Positions 39,381-46,249 of a DNA stretch of 46,249 nt are shown here, in pieces. This DNA is from a virus: IMG/VR virus record IMGVR_UViG_3300032401_000021, positions 1 to 46,249 of that record; one strand, given 5' to 3'. Below the pieces are notes generated by a model that was not told the origin of the DNA, searched no databases, and was given only the letters and a program-made list of their open reading frames with translations. Position numbers and translations under genes: made by a program. Numbering within the stretch: position 1 is the stretch's first letter; every line of letters begins with the position of its first letter.

Positions 39381-40192
39381 TTGGACGTATTAACTCTTTG
39401 TTTCCAAACTTTTCCGCAGTCGAGACAAGTTTTCTCAACGAATGGAATAACGCCATATTGGTTAATTCTATCCATCAGAGACCCGAAGTCTTTTTTCATA
39501 TTCGGCATATTCTCGAGAAAATAGTATCCGTAGTTATTTCTCCAGCGGTTTTCTATTTTCTCATTATTGATCTTAGTGAGAGCGTTAGCATATAGAGCGA
39601 ATTGCAACTTAACTGGATTACGTGATCCGTAAGTCTGGAACGCGTTGATACCGTGCTCCAATGTCGGAAATTCCACAGAGTACGAGGATATCTCCATGAC
39701 GATACGCTGCTCCGATCTGTCTTTCAGTACAAACGGATCTTCCATTTGTACTGAAAGGATATTTTCTTTTTCTTCAAAAAAATTAACTTTAAGATTGGAT
39801 ATGAAATCCCGATTGTCGAGAGTCAGATCTTCTGTCTCTTTTAACTCACAGATCAGCTGATGTCCGCAACGAGGACAAAGATACGCGCCCTCTACTCCAT
39901 CGTCTTCATTGTAATATTTAAGAATGATCTCTCTGGAGACTTGTTCCGCGGTCTTGTGAGGCATCTTAGAGATTAAAGACTTTAAAGACACCGGATCTGT
40001 GATCACTTGTTCGTCTTGCTCTGTGACGCTCTGAATACACCCTCCGACGAATACTTTAGAGGCGAGAAAGAAATTTCCCTGACTATCGTCAAGTGCCGAT
40101 CGCGTATCTGCTAAAATCTTGCCCGTAGGTTTTCCAATCTCAACATCCGTATAAACTTTTCCGCTGTGAAATATGGGGATCGATAATCTCAT
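39353..40192 (-). CDS. Tail assembly chaperone (G-like, 0 frame) with two zinc-knuckle-like pairs
   Basis: A 279-residue protein between the tail tube and the tape measure genes, where tail chaperone G lies. The middle has CPRCGH (about 105-110), and the C-terminus has CLDCGKVW (about 261-268). The two CxxC pairs may bind one zinc. The last codons contain the slippery site that leads to the -1 extension. It is larger than lambda-type G proteins, so the exact family is not identified. Confidence 0.75.
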   Translation of the reverse strand: MRLSIPIFHSGKVYTDVEIGKPTGKILADTRSALDDSQGNFFLASKVFVGGCIQSVTEQDEQVITDPVSLKSLISKMPHKTAEQVSREIILKYYNEDDGVEGAYLCPRCGHQLICELKETEDLTLDNRDFISNLKVNFFEEKENILSVQMEDPFVLKDRSEQRIVMEISSYSVEFPTLEHGINAFQTYGSRNPVKLQFALYANALTKINNEKIENRWRNNYGYYFLENMPNMKKDFGSLMDRINQYGVIPFVEKTCLDCGKVWKQRVNTSNFFDSALRV

Positions 40193-40193
40193 A

Positions 40194-40613
40194 TTAGGCT
40201 GCCCCCAGCGGTATTATGTCGTCCGGATAAACTGTAATCGTCATACTCGCGTACTGTGGACTCTCCGCACTATACGCCGGATCAGTAATCTCAACACACT
40301 CACAAAGAGGACAGAGTCTCCTGGAGTACTCCACACCGTGAGCGTCAGTCTTTATTATTGTTAGATCCTTGACCTGTTCTTTTTCAAAAAATTCTTCCAA
40401 AAATTTTTGAGTCTTCGTCGGTCTATCCACCCGATATTTTAGTTTGATCGCAGGAATCTTCTTGATTCCTGCTGATATTGGTCTTATGCGCTTGAACGAG
40501 GGGACTTCCACTGTATTCTTTGTCAGTGTTATCTCCTCTACAGATACGAGCCCTGGGATCTCTTCGCCATCCCACATAGCTCTTTTCTTTTCCGCCATTT
40601 CTTGTTTCTGCAT
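40194..40613 (-). CDS. Tail tube protein
   Basis: A 139-residue protein directly downstream of the sheath gene, where the tube protein is encoded in myoviruses. The sequence is beta-rich (LVSVEEITLTKNTVEVPSFK, IRPISAGIKKIPAIKLKYRV, then MTITVYPDDIIPL), as in tube proteins of the gp19/hcp type. Three Cys in RRLCPLCECVE form an unusual knuckle. It polymerises into the inner tube inside the sheath. Confidence 0.8.
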   Translation of the reverse strand: MQKQEMAEKKRAMWDGEEIPGLVSVEEITLTKNTVEVPSFKRIRPISAGIKKIPAIKLKYRVDRPTKTQKFLEEFFEKEQVKDLTIIKTDAHGVEYSRRLCPLCECVEITDPAYSAESPQYASMTITVYPDDIIPLGAA

Positions 40614-40627
40614 TTCATTCCCCCTGA

Positions 40628-42421
40628 TTATAGCTGCATTAGGCCGACACCGATTTTAATCGATCCTGCCGGAGTCGCGAATGTAAACCAGGAGTCTAAA
40701 TTGCGATTACCTGCGTTGATAGAGCTCTGTGGATTGTTCACAAGGTCGGCCTGAACTTGAAAGTGATCTTCCGGAGCTGTAGATGATCCGTCGTCTTTGA
40801 TAGACTGCCCGAAGGTCTCTCCTTCCGGAACATTGCCCGTGGATCCAGTTTTCCAATTCTTGTAGAAAAATTGGAGGATAGCCATCTTACTCTCCTTTAT
40901 TCTTGCAAAATTGTTAGGCTCATTTTCCGTGTCCGCGAGAGACTCAACGAAAGAAACTTTGAAATATTCCCGCATTAAGATACCGTTCGCGAAAGAGAAT
41001 TCCTCCGTTGTGGAGGGGGTAAAGAAATTCTTCACTACAGTTCCAAACCCTGCTTTCTCTTGGATGACATTTACTCCCGCGTCCGACAACCTTGTCCTTT
41101 CTTGATCGTCCAACGCCTGATCTCCAACGACTCCGTTGACATTGAATAGTGGAGAATCCGATTGACAAGGTATGTAGTGGATTCCTTTAGTTCCCACTGT
41201 CCTTATCCACAATCCCATAACCGCTCCAACCGATGGGATACGTCTATCTAATGAGAAAGAAGACGTAGAAAACGGGTCAGTTATCTTGATCCAATTACCT
41301 ACTATGACCCCCAGAACGTCATCAGATCTTTGATACTTGTTGCCAAGAGTAATCAGTTGAGACACGGATAGATTCTCTGGAACATTGAATATAACTTTAG
41401 GAAGATCCCATCTTCCTCGACAATAGGTCTCCATCGCTTTTTGTACAGACATATCCGAAGTCTCAGGATTGCACAGCATCCTTATCGGCTTATTATCTAA
41501 CGCCGTAAGATTTGGACTCCAGTGGATTGAGGTAGATGGAGATGTGCCATCAGCTCCGCCCGAAAGAAAAGTTTCTTCGGACACGTTTATAGGATACGCG
41601 CTCGGTACTTCTAAAAGATCCGTGACTTTGACCCACTTAGATTCACGAAACACGTTGGAAACGTAGTAGTCCGAGACTTCCGAAGACATGGAGCAAAGTA
41701 TTTTTCCCAGTTCGGAATCCACCTCTCTAAGAAGACCTTGCTTTGACTTTCTCCAGATTCTTAATCGGAAGCCCATAACCTCGACGCTATCCCCATCCAA
41801 GAAATCTGCGCTTCCGAATTCCGTAGAGAAAGCAATTCTCCCAAGAGATTCTTCAATCTCGGACACTTGCTTAAATACATAGGTATCCAGTGAAGATTTA
41901 CATTTAATCCAGTCCCCTTTCCTTATTCCTGCGACACTGTCTAACTGTAAGAACAGATCTCCAGTGAGAGGAGCACCCGCGCAAACCGTCGAGAATCTTG
42001 CTCCGTTCTCTATGGTATACGCTGTCTTATTTCCATCCACAGAAAAGTCTACGCTATCTTTATACGCGGATTCCACCTTTATGACGAAGGTGCCTGCTCC
42101 ATTAAGGGCTTGTGAAGAAGCCGACACTCCATCGAAATCCGTTCCATCGTAACCGACGTGAGACTTGATCCATAGCTTTGCCTCTACACCCTTTACGTTA
42201 TCCCAAAAAGAATTGACGGCGTCCCATCCGTAATAAGAAGGGATAGAGTGTTCTCCGAATATCTCCCTCGCCTCTTCCGTATTGAACGTTTCAAAGGCCG
42301 TCAAGTACTTTCGTGGGAACAGACCCACTATCCCCCCAATGAGAAAATCTGACGCCTTCACAACTTTAGTTTTCTTAGTCGGAAGGCTTTCTCCATAAAC
42401 TCCGAGTCTTCTTCGCCCCAC
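40628..42421 (-). CDS. Tail sheath protein
   Basis: A 597-residue protein starting at GTG 42421, 8 bases after AAGGAGG. Residues 20-45 (KVVKASDFLIGGIVGLFPRK) match the start of sheath proteins. The C-terminal domain has LSDAGVNVIQEKAGFGTVV and NGILMREYFKVSF, as in the conserved sheath fold, where the C-terminal arm interlocks subunits. It is the contractile outer sheath and defines this phage as myovirus-type. Confidence 0.93.
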   Translation of the reverse strand: MGRRRLGVYGESLPTKKTKVVKASDFLIGGIVGLFPRKYLTAFETFNTEEAREIFGEHSIPSYYGWDAVNSFWDNVKGVEAKLWIKSHVGYDGTDFDGVSASSQALNGAGTFVIKVESAYKDSVDFSVDGNKTAYTIENGARFSTVCAGAPLTGDLFLQLDSVAGIRKGDWIKCKSSLDTYVFKQVSEIEESLGRIAFSTEFGSADFLDGDSVEVMGFRLRIWRKSKQGLLREVDSELGKILCSMSSEVSDYYVSNVFRESKWVKVTDLLEVPSAYPINVSEETFLSGGADGTSPSTSIHWSPNLTALDNKPIRMLCNPETSDMSVQKAMETYCRGRWDLPKVIFNVPENLSVSQLITLGNKYQRSDDVLGVIVGNWIKITDPFSTSSFSLDRRIPSVGAVMGLWIRTVGTKGIHYIPCQSDSPLFNVNGVVGDQALDDQERTRLSDAGVNVIQEKAGFGTVVKNFFTPSTTEEFSFANGILMREYFKVSFVESLADTENEPNNFARIKESKMAILQFFYKNWKTGSTGNVPEGETFGQSIKDDGSSTAPEDHFQVQADLVNNPQSSINAGNRNLDSWFTFATPAGSIKIGVGLMQL

Positions 42422-42423
42422 GG

Positions 42424-42594
42424 TTAGTCCTCCTTCACGACAAAGTAGTCAGATTGACGTTTAAAATCAGAATGGTTAATCTCTTTCCCGGTCAGGGTGA
42501 TGGATCCTTTCGGAGAGATTCTATACGGCTTTCTGCCAATGTAAAGTTCAAAAGTCCTGTTCTCTTTAAATGTTACGGTAAAGCTCCTTTCCAT
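42424..42594 (-). CDS. Small hypothetical protein upstream of sheath
   Basis: A 56-residue protein with start ATG 42594 and a GGAGGTTAA ribosome binding site that overlaps the stop of the upstream gene. It is beta-rich (SFTVTFKENRTFELYIGRKP and YRISPKGSITLTG). It is absent from simple listings because of its size. Possible neck or sheath-associated role. No family recognised. Confidence 0.75.
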   Translation of the reverse strand: MERSFTVTFKENRTFELYIGRKPYRISPKGSITLTGKEINHSDFKRQSDYFVVKED

Positions 42595-43779
42595 TTAACC
42601 TCCTATCTCAACCGAAGCCTGAATAGCCTTCGTAGAGTTTAATTTTTCTTTCTCGTAGACCTCCTCTTGGATTATGACGTCTACGGTATATTGCACTTTC
42701 GGAATTATCTGAAAAGATTCCGTGGAATCTATTTCTTTTGCTCCTCCGAAGAAAGACAAAGCTAATTTCTTACCATTGCAGTAAAAATATGTGGATCCGA
42801 TCACTCTGCGGATTACGGTCGTCAATTCCGCAAGGAGTTCATCTTGACGCGCCTCGCAATCAATCAAGATTGTGTGCTTTATAAAGTGGCCTTCCCTTCT
42901 TTCCATAACAGTCTCATCGGATACACGGTGAGAATCGTTTATCGCATCCATTTGATTCGCAAGAGGAACAAGTTCAGGTTCCAATCCCCAAAGTGTGATG
43001 GAAGGGAGTTCTATCTCCGTTTGCCGCCTTCCGAATACGACCGGAAAATGAAGATAAACCAAACCTTCTTCATAATCATTCTTCAGGAATTTTCCGTCGT
43101 AAGTTTTAGCAAAAAAGAATTCCCCTTCTTTTCTTTCGGATACGCTGTGTATTTCGGAATTTGTCTCGTCTTTCAACAAAATGGTACTATGACGATCTAT
43201 CCAAGGAGAATCTTTAGCTATCCGTATTCTATCGGAATCGCTCTCCGCCGTAAATTCTCCTATCAAATATTTTTCTTGAATTGTCTTTGAAATTTCAATT
43301 TCAATTTTTTCCTTTATTCCCGTAAATACGTCAATCGGAAACTCGTCTTTCGATAGCACACCGTAGCTGATTATAATGTGATCCTCGTTATCCGTCAACG
43401 CCTTGATCTTTATCTTCTCCAGTGACGAAATTTGAGAGCAGTCGAACACAGCGTAAAAGAAGGATTCTCGGATAGGCAGATAGAATTCTTCTGTGTCGTT
43501 GAATGAAATTGAATATGAGAAATCACTTTTCGGATTCCTATATCCATTGCGCCGCTTATTCCTGCTCCAAACCCAGATCAGTATCTCGGTATAGCCAGTA
43601 AGATCTATCGCAGAATCGTAAGTCTTTTCTGCGTAAGAATCCTTTCCAGAAAATCTAAGCAAAACGGAATTTTCTAAATCTCCCGCAACAAATTCCTTTA
43701 TAGAATTCAGGCTTATTGTAGATCCTTCGGAAATATCCCATCCTGACAGATCGTCAAAGTTATCGAACACAGAATTCAT
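42595..43779 (-). CDS. Virion protein with carbohydrate-binding-like N-terminus (unassigned)
   Basis: A 394-residue protein. Residues 1-130 read as a jelly-roll (FDNFDDLSGWDISEGSTISL, YDSAIDLTGYTEILIWVW) of the type in galactose-binding or CBM domains. Later strands include EFFFAKTYDGKF and a basic region. It is located between neck genes and the sheath, where tail terminator or fibre-like proteins can occur. It could be a second adhesin or a tail-completion protein. No family assigned. Confidence 0.75.
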   Translation of the reverse strand: MNSVFDNFDDLSGWDISEGSTISLNSIKEFVAGDLENSVLLRFSGKDSYAEKTYDSAIDLTGYTEILIWVWSRNKRRNGYRNPKSDFSYSISFNDTEEFYLPIRESFFYAVFDCSQISSLEKIKIKALTDNEDHIIISYGVLSKDEFPIDVFTGIKEKIEIEISKTIQEKYLIGEFTAESDSDRIRIAKDSPWIDRHSTILLKDETNSEIHSVSERKEGEFFFAKTYDGKFLKNDYEEGLVYLHFPVVFGRRQTEIELPSITLWGLEPELVPLANQMDAINDSHRVSDETVMERREGHFIKHTILIDCEARQDELLAELTTVIRRVIGSTYFYCNGKKLALSFFGGAKEIDSTESFQIIPKVQYTVDVIIQEEVYEKEKLNSTKAIQASVEIGG

Positions 43780-43780
43780 A

Positions 43781-44380
43781 TCACTCCTCGGATAGACCCT
43801 TCTCCGTAACCTTGTTCTTACCTATGAACGTTCTATATCTTCCGTAATCCGCGTTTGAAATATATCCGTTGATTGCGGACTTAACTTGCCGGGATGTTTC
43901 TCTTTTATCCGCTTTCCTTTTTGACATCCATTTTCTGTAGGCATACAGAAGAGCCGGACGAGGAGGAATGATCACTATTGTTCCATCTTTCTTTACAATC
44001 TTCGTTCCGTATTCGTGGATCGTAAAAAGATCCTTCAGAGATATCTTTTTAGACCAGTGCATTCGCTTACTCGGTGTCACTTTGTATCCGCCCTTTACTT
44101 TTTGGATCTTAAACAAATTTATATAGGAGTCGTTTTTTCTGTCGTCTCCTTTCCCGTATAGTGGGTTCTCAGGCTTGGAATACCCTTTGTTTCTTTTTCC
44201 TTCTATGGTTAAAGAAGCTAACTTTTCTAATCCGAGACTATTTTTTCTCAGACCGTTTTTAAATTCGTTTATCAATCCTTTGACATCTTTCTTAAGTTTA
44301 GCTTGCATCATATCATTGACTAATTCTGGAAGATTCTTTATTCTTTTCTTTCTTGCTTCGTAGCTCAATGAGAATTTCAT
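43781..44380 (-). CDS. HK97 gp10-like neck / tail completion protein
   Basis: A 199-residue protein from ATG 44380, which overlaps the upstream stop (ATGA). Longer starts have no coupling. It has HEYGTKIVKKDGTIVIIPPR, then PALLYAYRKW, a pattern of the HK97 gp10/gpS-like family (IPxRPFL...A). It would complete the tail end or bind head-tail joining proteins. The basic N-terminus (YEARKKRIKNLPELV) is unusual. Confidence 0.75.
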   Translation of the reverse strand: MKFSLSYEARKKRIKNLPELVNDMMQAKLKKDVKGLINEFKNGLRKNSLGLEKLASLTIEGKRNKGYSKPENPLYGKGDDRKNDSYINLFKIQKVKGGYKVTPSKRMHWSKKISLKDLFTIHEYGTKIVKKDGTIVIIPPRPALLYAYRKWMSKRKADKRETSRQVKSAINGYISNADYGRYRTFIGKNKVTEKGLSEE

Positions 44381-44796
44381 TTCTTTACCAGACCGAGAGT
44401 TGTATATAGGGATATGCCCGCGAAATTGGAAGATGTCCCTTTCTCCTTTATGATCCACGTTTGATTATCCCACACGATCGTCGCTCTAAGTGTGTCTATG
44501 TCCGAGAGACTTATTTCTTTCTCCTTAAGACTATTAGTAGACACGGTAAGAAGAAGATCCACTCGCTGAAATATTCCGGCCTTGTTCATCTGATCCTGGG
44601 AAGGGCTATTTATAGTCGTAAAACTGATCAATGTAATCTTATCCGAGAAAGATTTAGATTTAATGCCATTATACTTATCTCTTATAATCGTATCTTCTCC
44701 CTCAAGATATAGATCGAAGGAATCTCCCCAATCTTCGGCTATAGACTCTATAGAGCATTCCGCTTGCCCCAGTTCCAATTGAGCTCCGAGGCTCAT
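44377..44796 (-). CDS. Probable head closure protein
   Basis: A 139-residue protein between head-tail adaptor and gp10-like genes, the normal location of the head closure (stopper) protein. It is beta-rich (LRATIVWDNQTWIIKEKGTS). It overlaps the downstream gene by ATGA. Assignment is by gene order. Confidence 0.68.
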   Translation of the reverse strand: MSLGAQLELGQAECSIESIAEDWGDSFDLYLEGEDTIIRDKYNGIKSKSFSDKITLISFTTINSPSQDQMNKAGIFQRVDLLLTVSTNSLKEKEISLSDIDTLRATIVWDNQTWIIKEKGTSSNFAGISLYTTLGLVKK

Positions 44797-44797
44797 A

Positions 44798-45643
44798 TTA
44801 GGCGACCACCGATGTTCCGTAAGATCTTAAAATCCAATGAGCTTGTCGGGCAAGATCGTTTCTTATGTCTTGGTACATTCCGCGCGCTCCATAATTGCGA
44901 CCATACCCCTGCACACTTACGGATCCTCCACCTTGTCTCGATCCTATGAATCCTAACGCCTGCTCCGAAGCTAAATATATCAAGCATTCTTTAATGTCTT
45001 CCGGACACTCCAAATATCCATAACTATAAGTTATCTTTAGATTTCTATCTCCTTTCGCAAATACAGGAAGATAGTAGGCCTCTTCATAATTTCTTTTCGC
45101 TTTTAAGATTCCTTGAGATCTTATGACCTCGATATTCTGTAAATTCAATATTGTGAAATTACTTCCTCCGAGTACATATCGTATCTCTAACAATTCCTTG
45201 AGAGGCCTTCTATTTAGAATTAGATAGTTCTTTCCATTCCCGTCGTAATACTCTACCGCAGTGGTCTCTCTACCCAGACTCTGCCTTACGGTTTTCTCAA
45301 CGAATGGAACTATGAATCCATGGAATCTTTTCTCAATCCATTCGTTAGATAAAAAAGTGTAGTCCTCAATAACCAATTCTTTTTCTTCTCCAGAAGAAAG
45401 CGCGGGCTTGCTCAAAGTAATCTGCGTCGGAGAATCGATAGAATCTATGACCGTGTCTATGTCTACACCATCCCCGGATACCTCCATATACGGAGAAAGG
45501 CCGGATACATTAGACACATTGGTCACTATCGGACTATTTTGAATAAGATTTCCAACAACGTCCATAGAAAGTTTTTGATCCAACTTACAATAATTTTCCA
45601 AAAACTTTCTTATGTCTTTGCTTGTCACACAGAATTCGCTCAT
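44798..45643 (-). CDS. Head-tail connector (adaptor-like) protein
   Basis: A 281-residue protein from ATG 45643, which overlaps the stop of the coiled-coil gene (ATGA). The longer in-frame ATG at 45721 lies within that gene. The middle region (KNYLILNRRPLKELLEIRYV) and the C-terminal helical part (CPEDIKECLIYLASEQALGF) match head-tail adaptor proteins of the gp6/gp15 type, although this one is longer. It links portal and tail. Confidence 0.78.
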   Translation of the reverse strand: MSEFCVTSKDIRKFLENYCKLDQKLSMDVVGNLIQNSPIVTNVSNVSGLSPYMEVSGDGVDIDTVIDSIDSPTQITLSKPALSSGEEKELVIEDYTFLSNEWIEKRFHGFIVPFVEKTVRQSLGRETTAVEYYDGNGKNYLILNRRPLKELLEIRYVLGGSNFTILNLQNIEVIRSQGILKAKRNYEEAYYLPVFAKGDRNLKITYSYGYLECPEDIKECLIYLASEQALGFIGSRQGGGSVSVQGYGRNYGARGMYQDIRNDLARQAHWILRSYGTSVVA

Positions 45644-46249
45644 GCGACCTCGTATTCGTGGATACCAAAATAAAAGTCTACATACTTTGCATTTTGTCCT
45701 GGACACTTGACTCTCGCCCATATAGGGACTCCCGACGGAACTCTCCTTGTTCTTACGTCTACTGAGACCTTATCCAGCAGATTAGAGGAAATGGTCAGAA
45801 CGAATTCTGTGTATAGTCCGGCAACATAAGACGCGGCAGGATCGGGTCCTGCGACGGCCTGGACAAAGAATGTTCCAGTCGCGTCGGACGTGACAACCGA
45901 AAACTTATGCGCATCGAAGGAAAGCATTCCCGGGATCTGGGGAGTATCCTGGGATCCAAGAAGACATATCCATGCGCTCCAATCATTATTCCCGCTTGTT
46001 GCCCTGACAGGGTTATTGGTGACGGTTATTCTATCTCCTGCGTGTATGCTTCCGTGTGGAAAGTTTGCCCGTCCAAACCATCTTTCTCGAGAATGAACGT
46101 GATTATCCAAAATCTCAGTCTCTAATTTCAACGTGGTCGTATCCGCCTTAAGAGTGGTCGTATCCGCCTTAAGAGTGGTCGTATCCGCCTTAAGAGTGGT
46201 CGTATCCGCCTTAAGAGTGGTCGTATCCGCCTTAAGAGTGGTCGTATCC
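45640..46249 (-). CDS. Coiled-coil virion protein, C-terminal part (gene begins at the left end of the window)
   Basis: Continues the gene that starts at 171. After the last DTTTLKA repeat, the sequence reads DTTTLKLETEILDNHVHSRE, then a beta-rich domain with WFGRANFPHGSIHAGDRITV and a Thr/Pro-rich middle. It ends in ...FYFGIHEYEVA at 45640, where the stop overlaps the next gene. The presence of aromatic HVHSRERWFG after the coiled coil suggests a fibre neck and head. The last base, 46249, duplicates position 1. I infer one continuous gene across the junction. Confidence 0.85.
   Translation of the reverse strand, partial: DTTTLKADTTTLKADTTTLKADTTTLKADTTTLKADTTTLKLETEILDNHVHSRERWFGRANFPHGSIHAGDRITVTNNPVRATSGNNDWSAWICLLGSQDTPQIPGMLSFDAHKFSVVTSDATGTFFVQAVAGPDPAASYVAGLYTEFVLTISSNLLDKVSVDVRTRRVPSGVPIWARVKCPGQNAKYVDFYFGIHEYEVA
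46144..46249. repeat. 21-bp tandem repeat, right-end block (five units)
   Basis: Five perfect copies of the same unit as at 1-105, plus one extra C. The overlap with the left end can be 1, 22, 43, 64 or 85 bases, because the repeat is periodic. The real number of copies in the phage is therefore not fixed by this sequence. Confidence 0.97.

Overview
The window is the nearly complete genome of a contractile-tailed (myovirus-type) double-stranded DNA phage. The evidence is a full set of head, neck, sheath, tube, tape-measure and baseplate genes on the minus strand, a replication set on the plus strand, and no host-like genes. I see no integrase, excisionase or lysogeny repressor that I can name, so a lytic lifestyle is the simplest reading. 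The host cannot be told from the sequence. The two ends carry the same 21-bp tandem repeat, and one open reading frame runs off position 1 and re-enters at the right end. The molecule is therefore circular or circularly permuted, and the linear ends are an assembly break inside a repeat.

Layout. The divergent control region (9056-9336) separates two transcription units. Leftward from 9055, and continuing through position 1 to the right end, is the late unit: terminase small and large subunits, portal, MuF-like protein, prohead protease, scaffold, major capsid protein, a coiled-coil virion protein spanning the contig junction, head-tail connectors, sheath, tube, a tail assembly chaperone with a -1 frameshift signal, tape measure, baseplate hub, spike and wedge, tail fibre, and a lysis cassette. 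Most genes overlap by ATGA or TAATG, which points to translational coupling. Rightward from 9337 to 28964 is the early unit. It holds a small winged-helix protein, a type II hammerhead ribozyme, a terminator, a repeat-rich 0.5-kb region that looks like a replication origin, two pentapeptide-repeat genes, small regulators (HU-like, helix-turn-helix), and replication and recombination genes (AEP primase, UvrD-like helicase, family A DNA polymerase, RecB-like nuclease, SNF2-like helicase, second PD-(D/E)XK nuclease, probable ssDNA-binding protein, ATP-dependent DNA ligase). The two units converge on a hairpin at 28970-28994.

Embedded in the early unit (17442-22052) are six contiguous genes that read as a DNA base hypermodification pathway: a TAGT-like glycosyltransferase, a protein of the 5-hmdU DNA kinase helical-domain / aGPT-Pplase family, a radical SAM enzyme, an HD-domain nucleotidase, a thymidylate-synthase-like pyrimidine hydroxymethylase and a dCMP deaminase. 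A likely logic is that the last three remodel the nucleotide pool so that a hydroxymethyl-pyrimidine is incorporated by the phage polymerase encoded next to them. The first three would then elaborate it on the DNA. This gene combination is the best candidate for undescribed chemistry in the window.

The two most precise RNA-level signals are the hammerhead ribozyme at 9559-9610, with every core nucleotide present, and the frameshift element at 39341-39380, with a slippery heptamer, a 6-nt spacer and an 8-bp hairpin.
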